NCBI RefSeq assembly: GCF_018449725.1
Contig: NZ_JAAVVC010000020.1
Location: 62,001-126,000, forward strand
Direction: 5' to 3'
Source of the DNA: Pseudomonas sp. dw_612
GTDB taxonomy: Bacteria > Pseudomonadota > Gammaproteobacteria > Pseudomonadales > Pseudomonadaceae
DNA length: 64,000 nucleotides
Below, in pieces: positions 50,301 through 59,364 of this stretch. The notes beneath the pieces are model-generated. The model made no database searches, had not been told where the DNA came from, and saw only the letters and a list, made by a program, of their open reading frames with translations. The position numbers were made by a program, and so were the translations under genes. Within the stretch, counting starts at the first letter, position 1. Every line of letters starts with the position of its first letter.

Positions 50301-51647
50301 TTAGAACACCGACTGAATTTTCAGACCGGCCACCAGCGCGTTGTCGACTTCATCCACACCGCCCGGGTGAGTGATGTATTGCAGGTTAGGACGCACGGTC
50401 AGCCAGTTGGTGACGTGGAAGCCGTAGTTGATTTCGTAGTTGTACTCGGTGCTACGCAGTGGTGCGAACAGTGGATCTTCGTAGTCGCTGACACCATTGG
50501 AAGCATTGATCAGCTCGGCGTTTTTCTTCACGTCATCGTTGACGTGGATACGGGCGGCGCCGATACCGATGTCATCCTTCGGACGGGCATCAAACGGACC
50601 TTTGTAGACAAACATCAGCGACTGATAGTTGTCGACGAAGTTGGTGTCCTTGTCGTGGAACGTGGCGTTGGCGGCAACGTTCAGACCGCGGGACGCGTCA
50701 CCGTTGTGGGTAGTGAGTTGTTGCTGTGCCACAAACCAGTAGCCGTGTTTGCTGTCATGGCTGCGGTAAGCGTTGCCGCTGGTTGCCGCATCATTGCCGT
50801 TGTCGTCTTTAAGAACGTCATCAGCCTTGGCCGTGCTCTTGTAGTAACCGACACGGTATTCGCCCGGCAGGTTGTTAGGGTTAGGCAACCAGACCAACTC
50901 GACCGGTATGACGGTGCCCGCCGTACCACTGCCGCTGAGCTTGAAGCCGTTACCGTGTTCCAGTTGCGACGGGTTCTGGTTGTACGCGCCGATCTGCGCA
51001 TAGAACTCAGGCGAGATGTTGTACTTCACGCGCACAGCGGCCTGACTGACTGGCCAGTTGTACCAGATACCGGTAGCCCAGTTACCCGCTTGTGAACCGC
51101 AGAACGCCAGGTTCTGGAACTCGCACGGGAAGGTGTTGAAGTCTTCGCCTTCACCGAAGTAACCGGCCTTGACGTCCAGTTTGCCGTCGAGGAACTGGTG
51201 CTTGATCCACAACTGGGTCAGACGGACCATGTGGCCACGACCGTAGACTTCTTGTGAAGAACTCAAGGTGCCGGCACGCGGGTCGCCGACACGGTCGTTG
51301 GAAATGTTCTGACCGTTACGGTTGGTCAGCTGGATCTTGGCCTGGGTGTTATCCCAGCCCCACAGCTTTTGCAGGTCCAGCGCCACGCCCAGACCGAACT
51401 GGTCGGCGTAACGTGCAGTCTTGTCGTTGTTGTAGCCACCGTGAAGGTTGCCGCCTACTTCACCGACATAGTCCATCTTGATGTCGATACCCTGCTCGAT
51501 CAGCTTGGTCCGCTCGCCGCCCCAATCACCGGTCATCCACTGGGAGTCGGCGCTGAACGCGTCAGCCGCATGAACGCTACCGGCCATCGTCATCACCGCA
51601 ACAGCTGACAATTGGCAGATAAGCTGAGCGTTGTTCTTCTTCTTCAT
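50301..51647 (-). CDS. oprB: Carbohydrate-selective porin OprB
   Basis: A 448-residue outer-membrane beta-barrel for glucose entry. It has a signal peptide (start MKKKNNAQLICQLSAVAVMT, cleavage near VHA-AD). Mature motifs are WMTGDWGGERTKLIEQGIDI and YVGEVGGNLHGGYNNDKTAR, the N-terminal OprB signature, with alternating aromatic strands and a C-terminal Phe for barrel insertion (ends LVAGLKIQSVF). It follows the gtsABCD genes on the same strand. Its leader has an A-rich motif beside the ribosome-binding site. Confidence 0.95.
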   Translation of the reverse strand: MKKKNNAQLICQLSAVAVMTMAGSVHAADAFSADSQWMTGDWGGERTKLIEQGIDIKMDYVGEVGGNLHGGYNNDKTARYADQFGLGVALDLQKLWGWDNTQAKIQLTNRNGQNISNDRVGDPRAGTLSSSQEVYGRGHMVRLTQLWIKHQFLDGKLDVKAGYFGEGEDFNTFPCEFQNLAFCGSQAGNWATGIWYNWPVSQAAVRVKYNISPEFYAQIGAYNQNPSQLEHGNGFKLSGSGTAGTVIPVELVWLPNPNNLPGEYRVGYYKSTAKADDVLKDDNGNDAATSGNAYRSHDSKHGYWFVAQQQLTTHNGDASRGLNVAANATFHDKDTNFVDNYQSLMFVYKGPFDARPKDDIGIGAARIHVNDDVKKNAELINASNGVSDYEDPLFAPLRSTEYNYEINYGFHVTNWLTVRPNLQYITHPGGVDEVDNALVAGLKIQSVF

Positions 51648-51660
51648 CCCTACATCCTCG

Positions 51661-51673
51661 TTTTATTGTTATT
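51661..51673 (-). promoter_or_regulatory. A-rich Hfq/Crc-like leader motif of oprB
   Basis: The coding strand reads AATAACAATAAAA just upstream of CGAGGATG, which is the ribosome-binding site. It fits AANAANAA. Confidence 0.55.
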
Positions 51674-51741
51674 AACTGTTTTTATCTAACGCGGTTTACA
51701 TCGATTGCGACGAATGTCCCCATCCGCCGCGTATTTCCCCT

Positions 51742-51831
51742 TGTGGGAGCGGGCTTGCTCGCGAAGAGGCCGGAACATCCAGCATCTATGGCGACTGACC
51801 CACCACATTCGCGAGCAAGCCCGCTCCCACA
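51742..51831. repeat. REPIN between gtsD and oprB
   Basis: TGTGGGAGCGGGCTTGCTCG and its inverse around GAACATCCAGCATC, directly after the gtsD stop on the minus strand. Confidence 0.88.
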
Positions 51832-51839
51832 ATTAATCT

Positions 51840-53000
51840 TTACCGACCTTTGAATTGCGCGATGTTACCGACTGATGCTTCGGCTTTCGGCTCGCCCGCA
51901 ACCCCCAAACGCTCCCCGGTCTTGGCATCGAACAGCAGCACTTTCGACGGATCGAATTGCAGGGTCAGGGTTTCGCCCACGCCCGGTGCAACGTCCGGCG
52001 CCAAACGGCAGCAGACTTTGGTTTCATTCAGGTTGACGAACACCAGGGTGTCGGGACCGGTCGGTTCGGTGACCTGGACTTCGGCGCGGATGGTCGGCAA
52101 ACCATTCGGCTCGCCGTTCGCGAGTACGATCTGTTCCGGGCGCAGGCCGAGGATCACTTCGCGATCTTCCAGACCGGCGTCCTGCATGCCCATTGGCAAT
52201 TCGCAACGGGCCTGGCCGCTGTCGAGCAGCGCCACCAGACGCCCGTCCTTGCGCTGCAAGCGCAGCGGGATGAAGTTCATCGGCGGCGAACCGATGAAAC
52301 TCGCCACGAACAGGTTGGCCGGGTTGGTGTAGATGTCTTTCGGCGTGCCGAACTGCTGAATGATCCCGTCCTTCATCACCGCCACTTTGTCGCCCAGGGT
52401 CATTGCTTCGATCTGGTCGTGGGTCACGTAGACCGTGGTGGTTTTCAGGCGCTGGTGCATCAGTTTCATTTCGGTACGCATCTCGACCCGCAGCTTGGCG
52501 TCGAGGTTGGACAGCGGTTCGTCGAACAGATAAATCTTCGGCCGACGCGCCAGGGCACGGCCCATGGCCACACGCTGTTGCTGACCACCGGAGAGCTGGC
52601 CGGGTTTGCGGTTGAGCAGGTGTTCGATCTGCAGCAGCTTGGCCACCCGCGCCACTTCCGTTTCGATATCGGCGGCAGGCATTTTGCGGATCTTCAAGCC
52701 GAAGGCGATGTTCTCGCGCACGCTCATGGTCGGGTACAGCGCGTAGGACTGGAACACCATGGCGATGTCGCGGTCTTTCGGGCTCATGCCGCTGACGTCC
52801 TGGTCACCGATCATGATCGCGCCGCCGGTGATGGTTTCCAGGCCGGCGATGCAGTTCATCAGGGTCGACTTGCCGCAACCCGAAGGGCCGACCAGGATCA
52901 GAAACTCACCCGCCTTGATCGACAGATTAATGTTCTTGAGGGTGTCCGGCAGGCCGGGACCGTAGGTCTTGTTTACATTGCGAAGTTCGAGCGTAGCCAT
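51840..53000 (-). CDS. gtsD: Glucose ABC transporter ATP-binding protein GtsD (UgpC/MalK-like)
   Basis: A 386-residue ATPase. Walker A GPSGCGKST is at 38-46, the signature LSGGQQQRVAMGRALARRPK follows, and Walker B is YLFDEPLSNLD. The C-terminal about 140 residues form the MalK-type regulatory OB domain. It powers glucose import by GtsBC with GtsA. It begins two bases after gtsC and ends just before a REPIN and oprB. Confidence 0.94.
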   Translation of the reverse strand: MATLELRNVNKTYGPGLPDTLKNINLSIKAGEFLILVGPSGCGKSTLMNCIAGLETITGGAIMIGDQDVSGMSPKDRDIAMVFQSYALYPTMSVRENIAFGLKIRKMPAADIETEVARVAKLLQIEHLLNRKPGQLSGGQQQRVAMGRALARRPKIYLFDEPLSNLDAKLRVEMRTEMKLMHQRLKTTTVYVTHDQIEAMTLGDKVAVMKDGIIQQFGTPKDIYTNPANLFVASFIGSPPMNFIPLRLQRKDGRLVALLDSGQARCELPMGMQDAGLEDREVILGLRPEQIVLANGEPNGLPTIRAEVQVTEPTGPDTLVFVNLNETKVCCRLAPDVAPGVGETLTLQFDPSKVLLFDAKTGERLGVAGEPKAEASVGNIAQFKGR

Positions 53001-53002
53001 GA

Positions 53003-53848
53003 TTACCCCTTGACTGCGCCGGCCGTCAGCCCGCGCACGAAATACTTGCCTGCGACCACATAGACCAGCAGGGTCGGCAGCCCGGCGATCATCGCCGCTG
53101 CCATATCAACGTTATATTCCTTGGCCCCGGTGCTGGTGTTGACCAGGTTGTTCAGCGCTACCGTGATCGGTTGCGAATCACCGCTGGAGAACACCACGCC
53201 GAACAGGAAGTCGTTCCAGATCTGAGTGAACTGCCAGATCAGGCAGACCATGATGATCGGGGTGGACATCGGCAGGATGATCAAACGGAAGATGGTGAAG
53301 AAACCCGCGCCATCGAGCCGCGCGGCTTTCACCAGCGCATCGGGAACGCTGACGTAGTAGTTACGGAAGAACAGCGTGGTGAACGCCAGGCCGTAGACCA
53401 CGTGCACGAACACCAGCCCGGTGGTGGTGCTGGCCAGGCCCATTTTGCCGAGGGTGAACGAGGCCGGCAGCAGCACGGTCTGGAACGGCAGGAAGCAGCC
53501 GAACAGCAGGAGACCGAAGAACAACTGCGAGCCACGGAAGCGCCACATCGACAGCACGTAGCCGTTCAGCGCACCGATGGCGGTGGAGATCAGTACCGCC
53601 GGCACGGTGATCTTGATCGAGTTCCAGAAGTACCCGTCCACCGTGCCCCAAGCCTTGACCCAGCCAATGCCGCTGACCACGGTCGGCCAGCTCAGCAGGT
53701 TGCCGGAGTTGATGTCTTCCGGGGTCTTGAAACTGGTCAGCAACATGACCACCAGCGGAATCAGGTACAGGAACACCGCGAGGATCAGCACGGCGTAGAT
53801 CGCGATGCGACTCAGGCTGATGGCGGGTTTGGCAGCGAAACTAGTCAT
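53003..53848 (-). CDS. gtsC: Glucose ABC transporter permease GtsC
   Basis: A 281-residue inner-membrane permease of the MalG type with six predicted helices. The EAA-loop region DALVKAARLDGAGFFTIFRL followed by IILPMSTPIIMV contacts the ATPase. It overlaps gtsB by eight bases and is separated from gtsD by two bases, so translation is coupled. Confidence 0.94.
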   Translation of the reverse strand: MTSFAAKPAISLSRIAIYAVLILAVFLYLIPLVVMLLTSFKTPEDINSGNLLSWPTVVSGIGWVKAWGTVDGYFWNSIKITVPAVLISTAIGALNGYVLSMWRFRGSQLFFGLLLFGCFLPFQTVLLPASFTLGKMGLASTTTGLVFVHVVYGLAFTTLFFRNYYVSVPDALVKAARLDGAGFFTIFRLIILPMSTPIIMVCLIWQFTQIWNDFLFGVVFSSGDSQPITVALNNLVNTSTGAKEYNVDMAAAMIAGLPTLLVYVVAGKYFVRGLTAGAVKG

Positions 53849-54749
53849 GACGCTTGGTCCTCAGCTCGGAGTACAGGTAAGGCACGATGATTGCGAGAAT
53901 CGCACCGAGCATCAGAATCGCACTGGCCGAGCCCATGCCCATCTGGCCGCGACTGAAGGTGAAGGAGTACATGAACATCGCAGGCAGGTCGGAGGAATAA
54001 CCCGGGCCGCCGGCGGTCATTGCCGCGACAAGGTCGAAACTCTTGATCGCGATGTGAGCGAGGATCATCACGGCGCTGAAGAACACCGGGCGCAGGCTCG
54101 GCAACACCACTTTGAGGTAGATGCGCGGCATGCTCGCGCCGTCGATCTGGGCGGCACGGATGATCGATTGATCAACGCCACGCAGGCCGGCGAGGAACAT
54201 CGCCATGATAAAGCCCGAGGCCTGCCAGACCGCCGCGATCACCAGGCAATACACCACGCGATCCGGGTCAATCAGCCAGTCCAGGCGAAAGCCTTCCCAG
54301 CCCCAGTCCCGCAACAATTTGTCCAGGCCCATGCCCGGGTTGAGCAGCCATTTCCACGCGGTACCGGTCACGATCATCGAGAGCGCCATCGGGTACAGGT
54401 AAATGGTGCGGATGAAACCTTCGCGACGAATGCGCTGGTCAAGAAACACCGCCAGCAGCACACCGATCACCAGAGTGATGCCGATGAACATGCCGCCGAA
54501 CACGGCCAGGTTCTTGCTCGCTACCCACCAACGGTCGTTGTCGAACAGCCGCTGATATTGCGCCAGGCCTGCCCACTTGTAGCTCGGCAGGAAGGTCGAC
54601 GTGGTGAACGACAGGACGAACGTCCACAGGATATAGCCATAGAAGCCCACCAGAACGATGAACATGCTCGGCGCCAGCACCAGTTTTGGGAGCCAGCGCT
54701 GCAATGCATCGAACGGCGAGGCCTTGCTGAACACAGCAACAGAACTCAT
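53841..54749 (-). CDS. gtsB: Glucose ABC transporter permease GtsB
   Basis: A 302-residue permease of the MalF/UgpA type. The EAA loop reads QSIIRAAQIDGASMPRIYLK, then VVLPSLRPVFFSAV. A long cytoplasmic N-terminus and six helices are predicted. It follows gtsA on the same strand, with a REPIN in the gap. Confidence 0.93.
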   Translation of the reverse strand: MSSVAVFSKASPFDALQRWLPKLVLAPSMFIVLVGFYGYILWTFVLSFTTSTFLPSYKWAGLAQYQRLFDNDRWWVASKNLAVFGGMFIGITLVIGVLLAVFLDQRIRREGFIRTIYLYPMALSMIVTGTAWKWLLNPGMGLDKLLRDWGWEGFRLDWLIDPDRVVYCLVIAAVWQASGFIMAMFLAGLRGVDQSIIRAAQIDGASMPRIYLKVVLPSLRPVFFSAVMILAHIAIKSFDLVAAMTAGGPGYSSDLPAMFMYSFTFSRGQMGMGSASAILMLGAILAIIVPYLYSELRTKRHD

Positions 54750-54794
54750 GGGAAGATCCCGTACGTAGAAAAAGGATTACAGGCGCATTCCCTG

Positions 54795-54883
54795 TGTGGG
54801 AGCGGGCTTGCTCGCGAAGGCGTCGTGTCAGTTCATAAAGTGTTGCCTGACACTCCGCTTTCGCGAGCAAGCCCGCTCCCACA
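54795..54883. repeat. REPIN in the gtsA-gtsB gap
   Basis: TGTGGGAGCGGGCTTGCTCG and its inverse around GTCAGTTCATAAAGTG. It forms a long hairpin in the operon mRNA directly after the gtsA stop. Confidence 0.9.
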
Positions 54884-54905
54884 GGGGGAGCTGCGGCTTT
54901 AACAG

Positions 54906-56207
54906 TTACTTGGCAGACTTGACCGCTGCGCCGAGTTTCTTGGCGGCATCGGCAGGATCAGCTTTCGGATCGTTGATGAAGTTGGTCACGACATCAAAGA
55001 ACGCGCCTTGTACCGCCAGCGTGGTCGCCATGTTGTGCGCCATGCTCGGTTGCAAGCCGCCGGACTTAGCGTCCGCCAGGAAATCCTTGGCTGCGGTCTG
55101 GGCGCAGGAGTCGAAACCGTACTTGCCCATGTCGTTCAGCATGTCGATTCGAACCGGGATCGAACCTTTGTTGATGCTGAAGACTTTCTGGAAGTTCTCA
55201 CCCAGAACGATCTTGGCGATGTCCTGCTGACCGGCCGCAGTGCCTGCATCTTTCTGCTTGAACACAGCCAGGGAGTCGATGTTGTAGGTGAAGGCCTTGT
55301 CGGTGCCCGGGAAGGCTACGCACTGGTAATCCTTGCCGGCGACTTTCTTGGCTGCAGTCCACTCGCTCTTGGCCCAGTCACCCATGATCTGCATGCCGGC
55401 CTTGCCGTTGATGACCTTGGCCGCTTCCAGGTTCCAGTCCTGGCCTTTGCCGTCGGCATCCATGTAGGTCGCGACTTTCTTCAGCTCGGTCAGCGACTTG
55501 ACCATCTCAGGGCCGGTCAGCGCGCCGTTGTCCAGGTCGACCAGGGCTTTTTTGTAGCCGTCAGCGCCCATCACAGAAAGGACCACCGCTTCGAACACGG
55601 TGCTGTCCTGCCAAGGCTGGCCGCCGTGAGCGAGCGCGATGAAACCGGCTTTCTTGAGTTTGTCGCCGGCGGCGTAGAATTCTTCAAGGGTGGTCGGCGC
55701 TTTTTCGATCCCGGCTTTCTTGAAGACTTCCGGGTTGATCCACAGCCAGTTCACACGGTGAATGTTCACCGGCACGGCCACGTAGTCACCGTCGTACTTC
55801 ACGGTATCGGAGACTTTCTTGTCGAGCAGGCTGTCCCACTTCTCCGACTTGGCTGTCTCTTTCAAGACGTCGGTGTCGAGCAGACCGGTGGACGCCCATT
55901 CCTGGATGTCCGGACCTTTGATCTGCGCTACACCCGGCGGGTTACCGGCAACGGCACGGCTCTTGAGCACGGTCATGGCAGTCGCACCGCCACCACCGGC
56001 AACAGCGCCGTCCTTCCAGGTGAAGCCGTCTTTTTCGACTTGGGCCTTGAGCACATCAACAGCGGCTTTTTCGCCACCGGATGTCCACCAGTGAACGACT
56101 TCTACCGAACCTTTGGAATCGGCGGCAAGTGCACTGAGGGGGAATGCAGAGATTGGAAGCAATGAGGCAAGAGAAATGACAGTAGCGAGGCGAGAAATCG
56201 CATTCAT
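54906..56207 (-). CDS. gtsA: Glucose ABC transporter substrate-binding protein GtsA
   Basis: A 433-residue periplasmic binding protein. The signal peptide begins MNAISRLATVISLASLLPIS, with cleavage near ALA-AD. The mature N-terminus SVEVVHWWTSGGEKAAVDVL is the cluster 1 sugar-binding signature. GMQIMGDWAKSEW and QCVAFPGTDKAF are further typical parts. It is the first gene of gtsABCD. AAGGTAATTCTAG precedes the ATG. Confidence 0.95.
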   Translation of the reverse strand: MNAISRLATVISLASLLPISAFPLSALAADSKGSVEVVHWWTSGGEKAAVDVLKAQVEKDGFTWKDGAVAGGGGATAMTVLKSRAVAGNPPGVAQIKGPDIQEWASTGLLDTDVLKETAKSEKWDSLLDKKVSDTVKYDGDYVAVPVNIHRVNWLWINPEVFKKAGIEKAPTTLEEFYAAGDKLKKAGFIALAHGGQPWQDSTVFEAVVLSVMGADGYKKALVDLDNGALTGPEMVKSLTELKKVATYMDADGKGQDWNLEAAKVINGKAGMQIMGDWAKSEWTAAKKVAGKDYQCVAFPGTDKAFTYNIDSLAVFKQKDAGTAAGQQDIAKIVLGENFQKVFSINKGSIPVRIDMLNDMGKYGFDSCAQTAAKDFLADAKSGGLQPSMAHNMATTLAVQGAFFDVVTNFINDPKADPADAAKKLGAAVKSAK

Positions 56208-56222
56208 CTAGAATTACCTTTC

Positions 56223-56230
56223 TTGTTGTT
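56223..56230 (-). promoter_or_regulatory. A-rich Hfq/Crc-like leader motif of gtsA
   Basis: The coding strand carries AACAACAA, eight bases upstream of the AAGGTAA ribosome-binding site. Its position and sequence fit AANAANAA. Confidence 0.6.
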
Positions 56231-56287
56231 ATGCATGCAAGTCTGGTGCTTGCGCTGCATCGGATTTTAAACAGGAGTTATCCCTTC

Positions 56288-56302
56288 GCAGGTAACGAAG
56301 GG
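56288..56302. promoter_or_regulatory. Shared 15-bp motif upstream of gtsA
   Basis: GCAGGTAACGAAGGG, identical to 57641-57655. Here it is inside a CCCTTCG/CGAAGGG inverted repeat 81 bp from the gtsA start. A role as GltR operator is inference only. Confidence 0.5.
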
Positions 56303-56324
56303 ACGCTTGAATGTCACCACATGG

Positions 56325-57584
56325 TTACACAGGAGCGCTCTGGGACAACTGCCCCAAGGCAGTCGCCATGCTCGGCGCCAACGGCAGGCGCGGAATCAGA
56401 ACGGCTTGCCAGGCGTGATACAGATCCGGTTTACCGGCCCAGATATCAGCACTTGGGCGGTTTTGCGGGTCGAGCTCATGGTGCCAACTGCCATCGCAGC
56501 GGTCGATGAAATGACTGTCACAGAATTCCCAGAACAGTCGGTACCAGGTTTCGTATTGCTCATCGCCCGTGCGTTTGAGCAACGCACTGGCGGCGGCGCT
56601 GGCTTCGCAATGGGTCCAGTGCAAGCGATGGCGAACCACCGCGCGATTGTCCCAGTCGAGGGTGTAGACAATCCCCGGCGCGCCATCGACATTCCAGCCG
56701 TGACGGCAATTGTGGTCGAAGAGTTTTTGCGCGTCGGTCGCCAGCCAGCCCGGCGTAAGCATGCCGGCCTGTACCCGCGCCGCTTCGAGGTGCAGCAACA
56801 GCCGCGCCCATTCAAAACCGTGGCCAGGCGTGGTGCCGTAAGGGCGGAAACCGTCAGCCGGATTGTCGTGGTTGTATTCGCGCAGTGGCTGCCAGTCGCG
56901 ATCGAAATGCTCGACCACCAGGTAATCGTTGGCGGCAGCGTGACCGTGAATCACCCGCTCGACGATGCGTTGAGCGCGGACCAGCCAGCGGTGGTCGTCG
57001 GTGACATCCGCCAGCGCAAGGAAAGCTTCGGTGGCGTGCATGTTGCTGTTGGCGCCGCGATAAGCCTCTTCATCGCTCCAGTCGCGATTGAAGGATTCGC
57101 GCATGGCGCCCTCCTCCTCGCTCCAGAAATGCGTGTCGATGATGTGAATCGCCTCATCGAGCAAGGCTTGCGCGCCGGGGCGTTGCGCGGCCACTGCGGA
57201 ACTGGCGGCCAGGGCGACAAAGGCGTGCAGGTAGGCGGCTTTGCCGGTGTTGTCGTCACGATGCTGGGCGGTGGCGAACCAGCCGCCGTGTTTAGCGTCC
57301 TTCAACGGACCGTTGAGCGACTTGACGCCGTGATCGATCAGCTCGGCAAACCCTGGCAAGCCTTGGATATGAGCCATGGCGAAGCTGTGGGTCATGCGCG
57401 CGGTGTTCATCGTTTCGGCGTGGGCGTTGGCCGGGAGATGGCCCTTTTCATCGAGATTGCCGAAGCCTTCGGGCAGCTTCGAAGCCTTGGCAAACGCCAG
57501 CAGGCGCAGGCCTTCGGCAGCGAGCCATTGCTGATGGGCAGGCGCGTTCAGCCAACTGCTGAAGGCGGGTTGGAAGGTGTCCAT
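56325..57584 (-). CDS. AGE-family epimerase/isomerase (mannose isomerase-like)
   Basis: A 419-residue (alpha/alpha)6-barrel enzyme of the N-acylglucosamine 2-epimerase family. Conserved blocks include RMTHSFAMAHIQGLPGFAEL (Arg and His of the barrel centre), ANSNMHATEAFLALADVTDD and YGTTPGHGFEWARLLLHLEA (second His). It probably interconverts mannose or related sugars and fructose. It lies upstream of gtsA on the same strand and carries the same 15-bp upstream motif, suggesting joint control. Confidence 0.88.
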   Translation of the reverse strand: MDTFQPAFSSWLNAPAHQQWLAAEGLRLLAFAKASKLPEGFGNLDEKGHLPANAHAETMNTARMTHSFAMAHIQGLPGFAELIDHGVKSLNGPLKDAKHGGWFATAQHRDDNTGKAAYLHAFVALAASSAVAAQRPGAQALLDEAIHIIDTHFWSEEEGAMRESFNRDWSDEEAYRGANSNMHATEAFLALADVTDDHRWLVRAQRIVERVIHGHAAANDYLVVEHFDRDWQPLREYNHDNPADGFRPYGTTPGHGFEWARLLLHLEAARVQAGMLTPGWLATDAQKLFDHNCRHGWNVDGAPGIVYTLDWDNRAVVRHRLHWTHCEASAAASALLKRTGDEQYETWYRLFWEFCDSHFIDRCDGSWHHELDPQNRPSADIWAGKPDLYHAWQAVLIPRLPLAPSMATALGQLSQSAPV

Positions 57585-57596
57585 GGGGTACCTTTT

Positions 57597-57604
57597 TTGT
57601 TGTT
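57597..57604 (-). promoter_or_regulatory. A-rich Hfq/Crc-like leader motif of the AGE-family gene
   Basis: On the coding strand AACAACAA is followed by AAAAAGGTACCCC and the ATG, so it abuts the ribosome-binding site. Confidence 0.6.
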
Positions 57605-57640
57605 ATGACTGAGGGCAGTCTAAACAACGGTCGAGGCGCG

Positions 57641-57655
57641 GCAGGTAACGAAGGG
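57641..57655. promoter_or_regulatory. Shared 15-bp motif upstream of the AGE-family gene
   Basis: GCAGGTAACGAAGGG, identical and in the same orientation as the copy upstream of gtsA, 57 bp from the start codon. Confidence 0.5.
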
Positions 57656-57713
57656 GGCGGGGTTTGTCACTGGATTGTGACAAATGACTTTGGAGTTGTG
57701 TTGAATTTCAGAG

Positions 57714-57880
57714 CCACCCCTCACCCCAGCCCTCTCCCCAGAGGGGAGAGGGGGAAAGGGAGCCGATCTTCATGCTGTTCAAACCTGAGTTCGACTCGAA
57801 CTTTCAGGTCGATGTAGCTCCAAGAACAACTCGGTCAGTCCCCTCGCCCCTTTGGGGAGAGGGTTAGGGTGAGGGGGGTA
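57714..57880. repeat. Single-unit CCCTCACCCC palindromic element
   Basis: The ends are inverted (CCACCCCTCACCCCAGCCCT at the left, GAGAGGGTTAGGGTGAGGGG at the right). The inner part shares GGAGCCGATC, TTCAGGTCGATGTA and CAACTCGGTCAGTC with the 4 x 110 bp array at 41.6 kb. It fills most of the 310-bp gap before gtrS; no gene is seen. Confidence 0.9.
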
Positions 57881-57894
57881 CTGAAGGCCGAAAC

Positions 57895-59364
57895 TCAATC
57901 AATCGAACGAGGAAGCTGCAACGTCACCCGCAACCCACCCTCACGCAAATTCTGCAGACTCACTTCGCCGCCATGGCTATGGGCAATGTTGCGCGCAATC
58001 CCCAGCCCCAACCCATAACCCTGCTGCTGCCCGGCCAACCGAAAGTGCGGTTCGAACACCTGCTCCATCCGCTGCTCCGGCACCCCCGGTCCTTCGTCAT
58101 CCACGTGCAGGATGAACGCACTCTGGTCGTCATCGATATGCAGATGGGCGTTCTGCCCGTACTTCAAGGCGTTGTCGATCAGGTTACCGATGCAGCGCTT
58201 GAGCGCCAGCGGCTTGCCCGGATACGCCGCAAATGCCCGGCCCTGCTGAGTCACGCGGCCATTGCCGTTGGGCGCCAGGTACGGTTCCACTAGGCAATCG
58301 AGCACGTGGTTGAGGTCCACCGGTTCGATGTTCTCGTGGATATCGGTGTCTTTCACGCATTGCAGCGCGCCTTTGACCAGCAACTCCAGCTCATCCAGAT
58401 CGCGGCCGAACTTGGCTTGCAGCTTTTCGTCTTCCAGCAATTCGACCCGCAGACGCAAGCGGGTGATCGGCGTGCGCAGGTCGTGAGAAATCGCGCTGAA
58501 CAACTGGCTGCGTTCGGTCAGGTAACGGCTGATCCGTTCGCGCATCGCGTTGAAGGCACGACCCACTTCGACCACTTCGCTGCCACCGCCCTCGGGCACC
58601 GGCTCGACTTCGGCACCGAGGGACATGTCCCGCGCCGCCCGGGCCAGGCGTTTGAGCGGACGACTTTGCCAATGCACCAGCAGGCCGATGAACAACAGCA
58701 AGAAGCCGCTGGTGAGCACGATAAACCACACTTGCTGCGCCGGCAGGCCTTGCTCTTCAAGACTGGTGTAGGGCTCGGGCAGCAAGGACGCGATGTACAG
58801 CCATTCCCCCGGAGCCATCTGGATTTGCGTGACCAGCACCGGCGGGTTCACCGGTTCCAGGGTCAACGCGTAATGCGCCCAGGAGCGCGGCAATTCATCG
58901 AGTTTCAACCCGCTGTTGAAGATCCGCAGGTCTTCGGGGCTGACGAAGGTCACCGAGATATCCGTGTCGTGGCCCAGGGACTCGCGCAACACTTGGTCCA
59001 CCGCTTTGAGCACGGCTTCTTTGCGCGGAGTGATCGGCAGCACTTCCATGCCCAACGGTTTGTCGTTGAGGGTCACCACGAAACGGGTGCCGCCCATGCT
59101 GCGCAACTGATCGAGCACCAACGGCCTGAATGCGACGGGCAATGAACGGAAATAACTGACGCTGGCCGTCATCGAATGCGCGAGACTACGGGCGCTGGTG
59201 ACCAGGCCTTCAAGTTGTGTGGCGCGCAGTTGCGAGACCCAGATCACACTGGACAACGCTTGGGCAAACATCACCACCAGCAGGGTCAGCAATAGCATTC
59301 GCCCCAGTAGCGAACGCGGCACCGGCACTTTGGCGATGAGCCGGCGCAGAAACTCAGTGGCCAT
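57895..59364 (-). CDS. gtrS: Sensor histidine kinase GtrS
   Basis: A 489-residue inner-membrane kinase. Helices at about 24-45 and 212-232 enclose a periplasmic sensor domain of about 165 residues. HAMP and dimerisation regions follow, with the phospho-acceptor His294 in FSAISHDLRTPITRLRLR. ATPase motifs are NLIDNALKYG, DEGPGVPEQRMEQVFEPHFR and GYGLGLGIARNIAHSHGG. In pseudomonads GtrS senses 2-ketogluconate or 6-phosphogluconate and phosphorylates GltR. It overlaps gltR by 11 bases. Confidence 0.93.
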   Translation of the reverse strand: MATEFLRRLIAKVPVPRSLLGRMLLLTLLVVMFAQALSSVIWVSQLRATQLEGLVTSARSLAHSMTASVSYFRSLPVAFRPLVLDQLRSMGGTRFVVTLNDKPLGMEVLPITPRKEAVLKAVDQVLRESLGHDTDISVTFVSPEDLRIFNSGLKLDELPRSWAHYALTLEPVNPPVLVTQIQMAPGEWLYIASLLPEPYTSLEEQGLPAQQVWFIVLTSGFLLLFIGLLVHWQSRPLKRLARAARDMSLGAEVEPVPEGGGSEVVEVGRAFNAMRERISRYLTERSQLFSAISHDLRTPITRLRLRVELLEDEKLQAKFGRDLDELELLVKGALQCVKDTDIHENIEPVDLNHVLDCLVEPYLAPNGNGRVTQQGRAFAAYPGKPLALKRCIGNLIDNALKYGQNAHLHIDDDQSAFILHVDDEGPGVPEQRMEQVFEPHFRLAGQQQGYGLGLGIARNIAHSHGGEVSLQNLREGGLRVTLQLPRSID

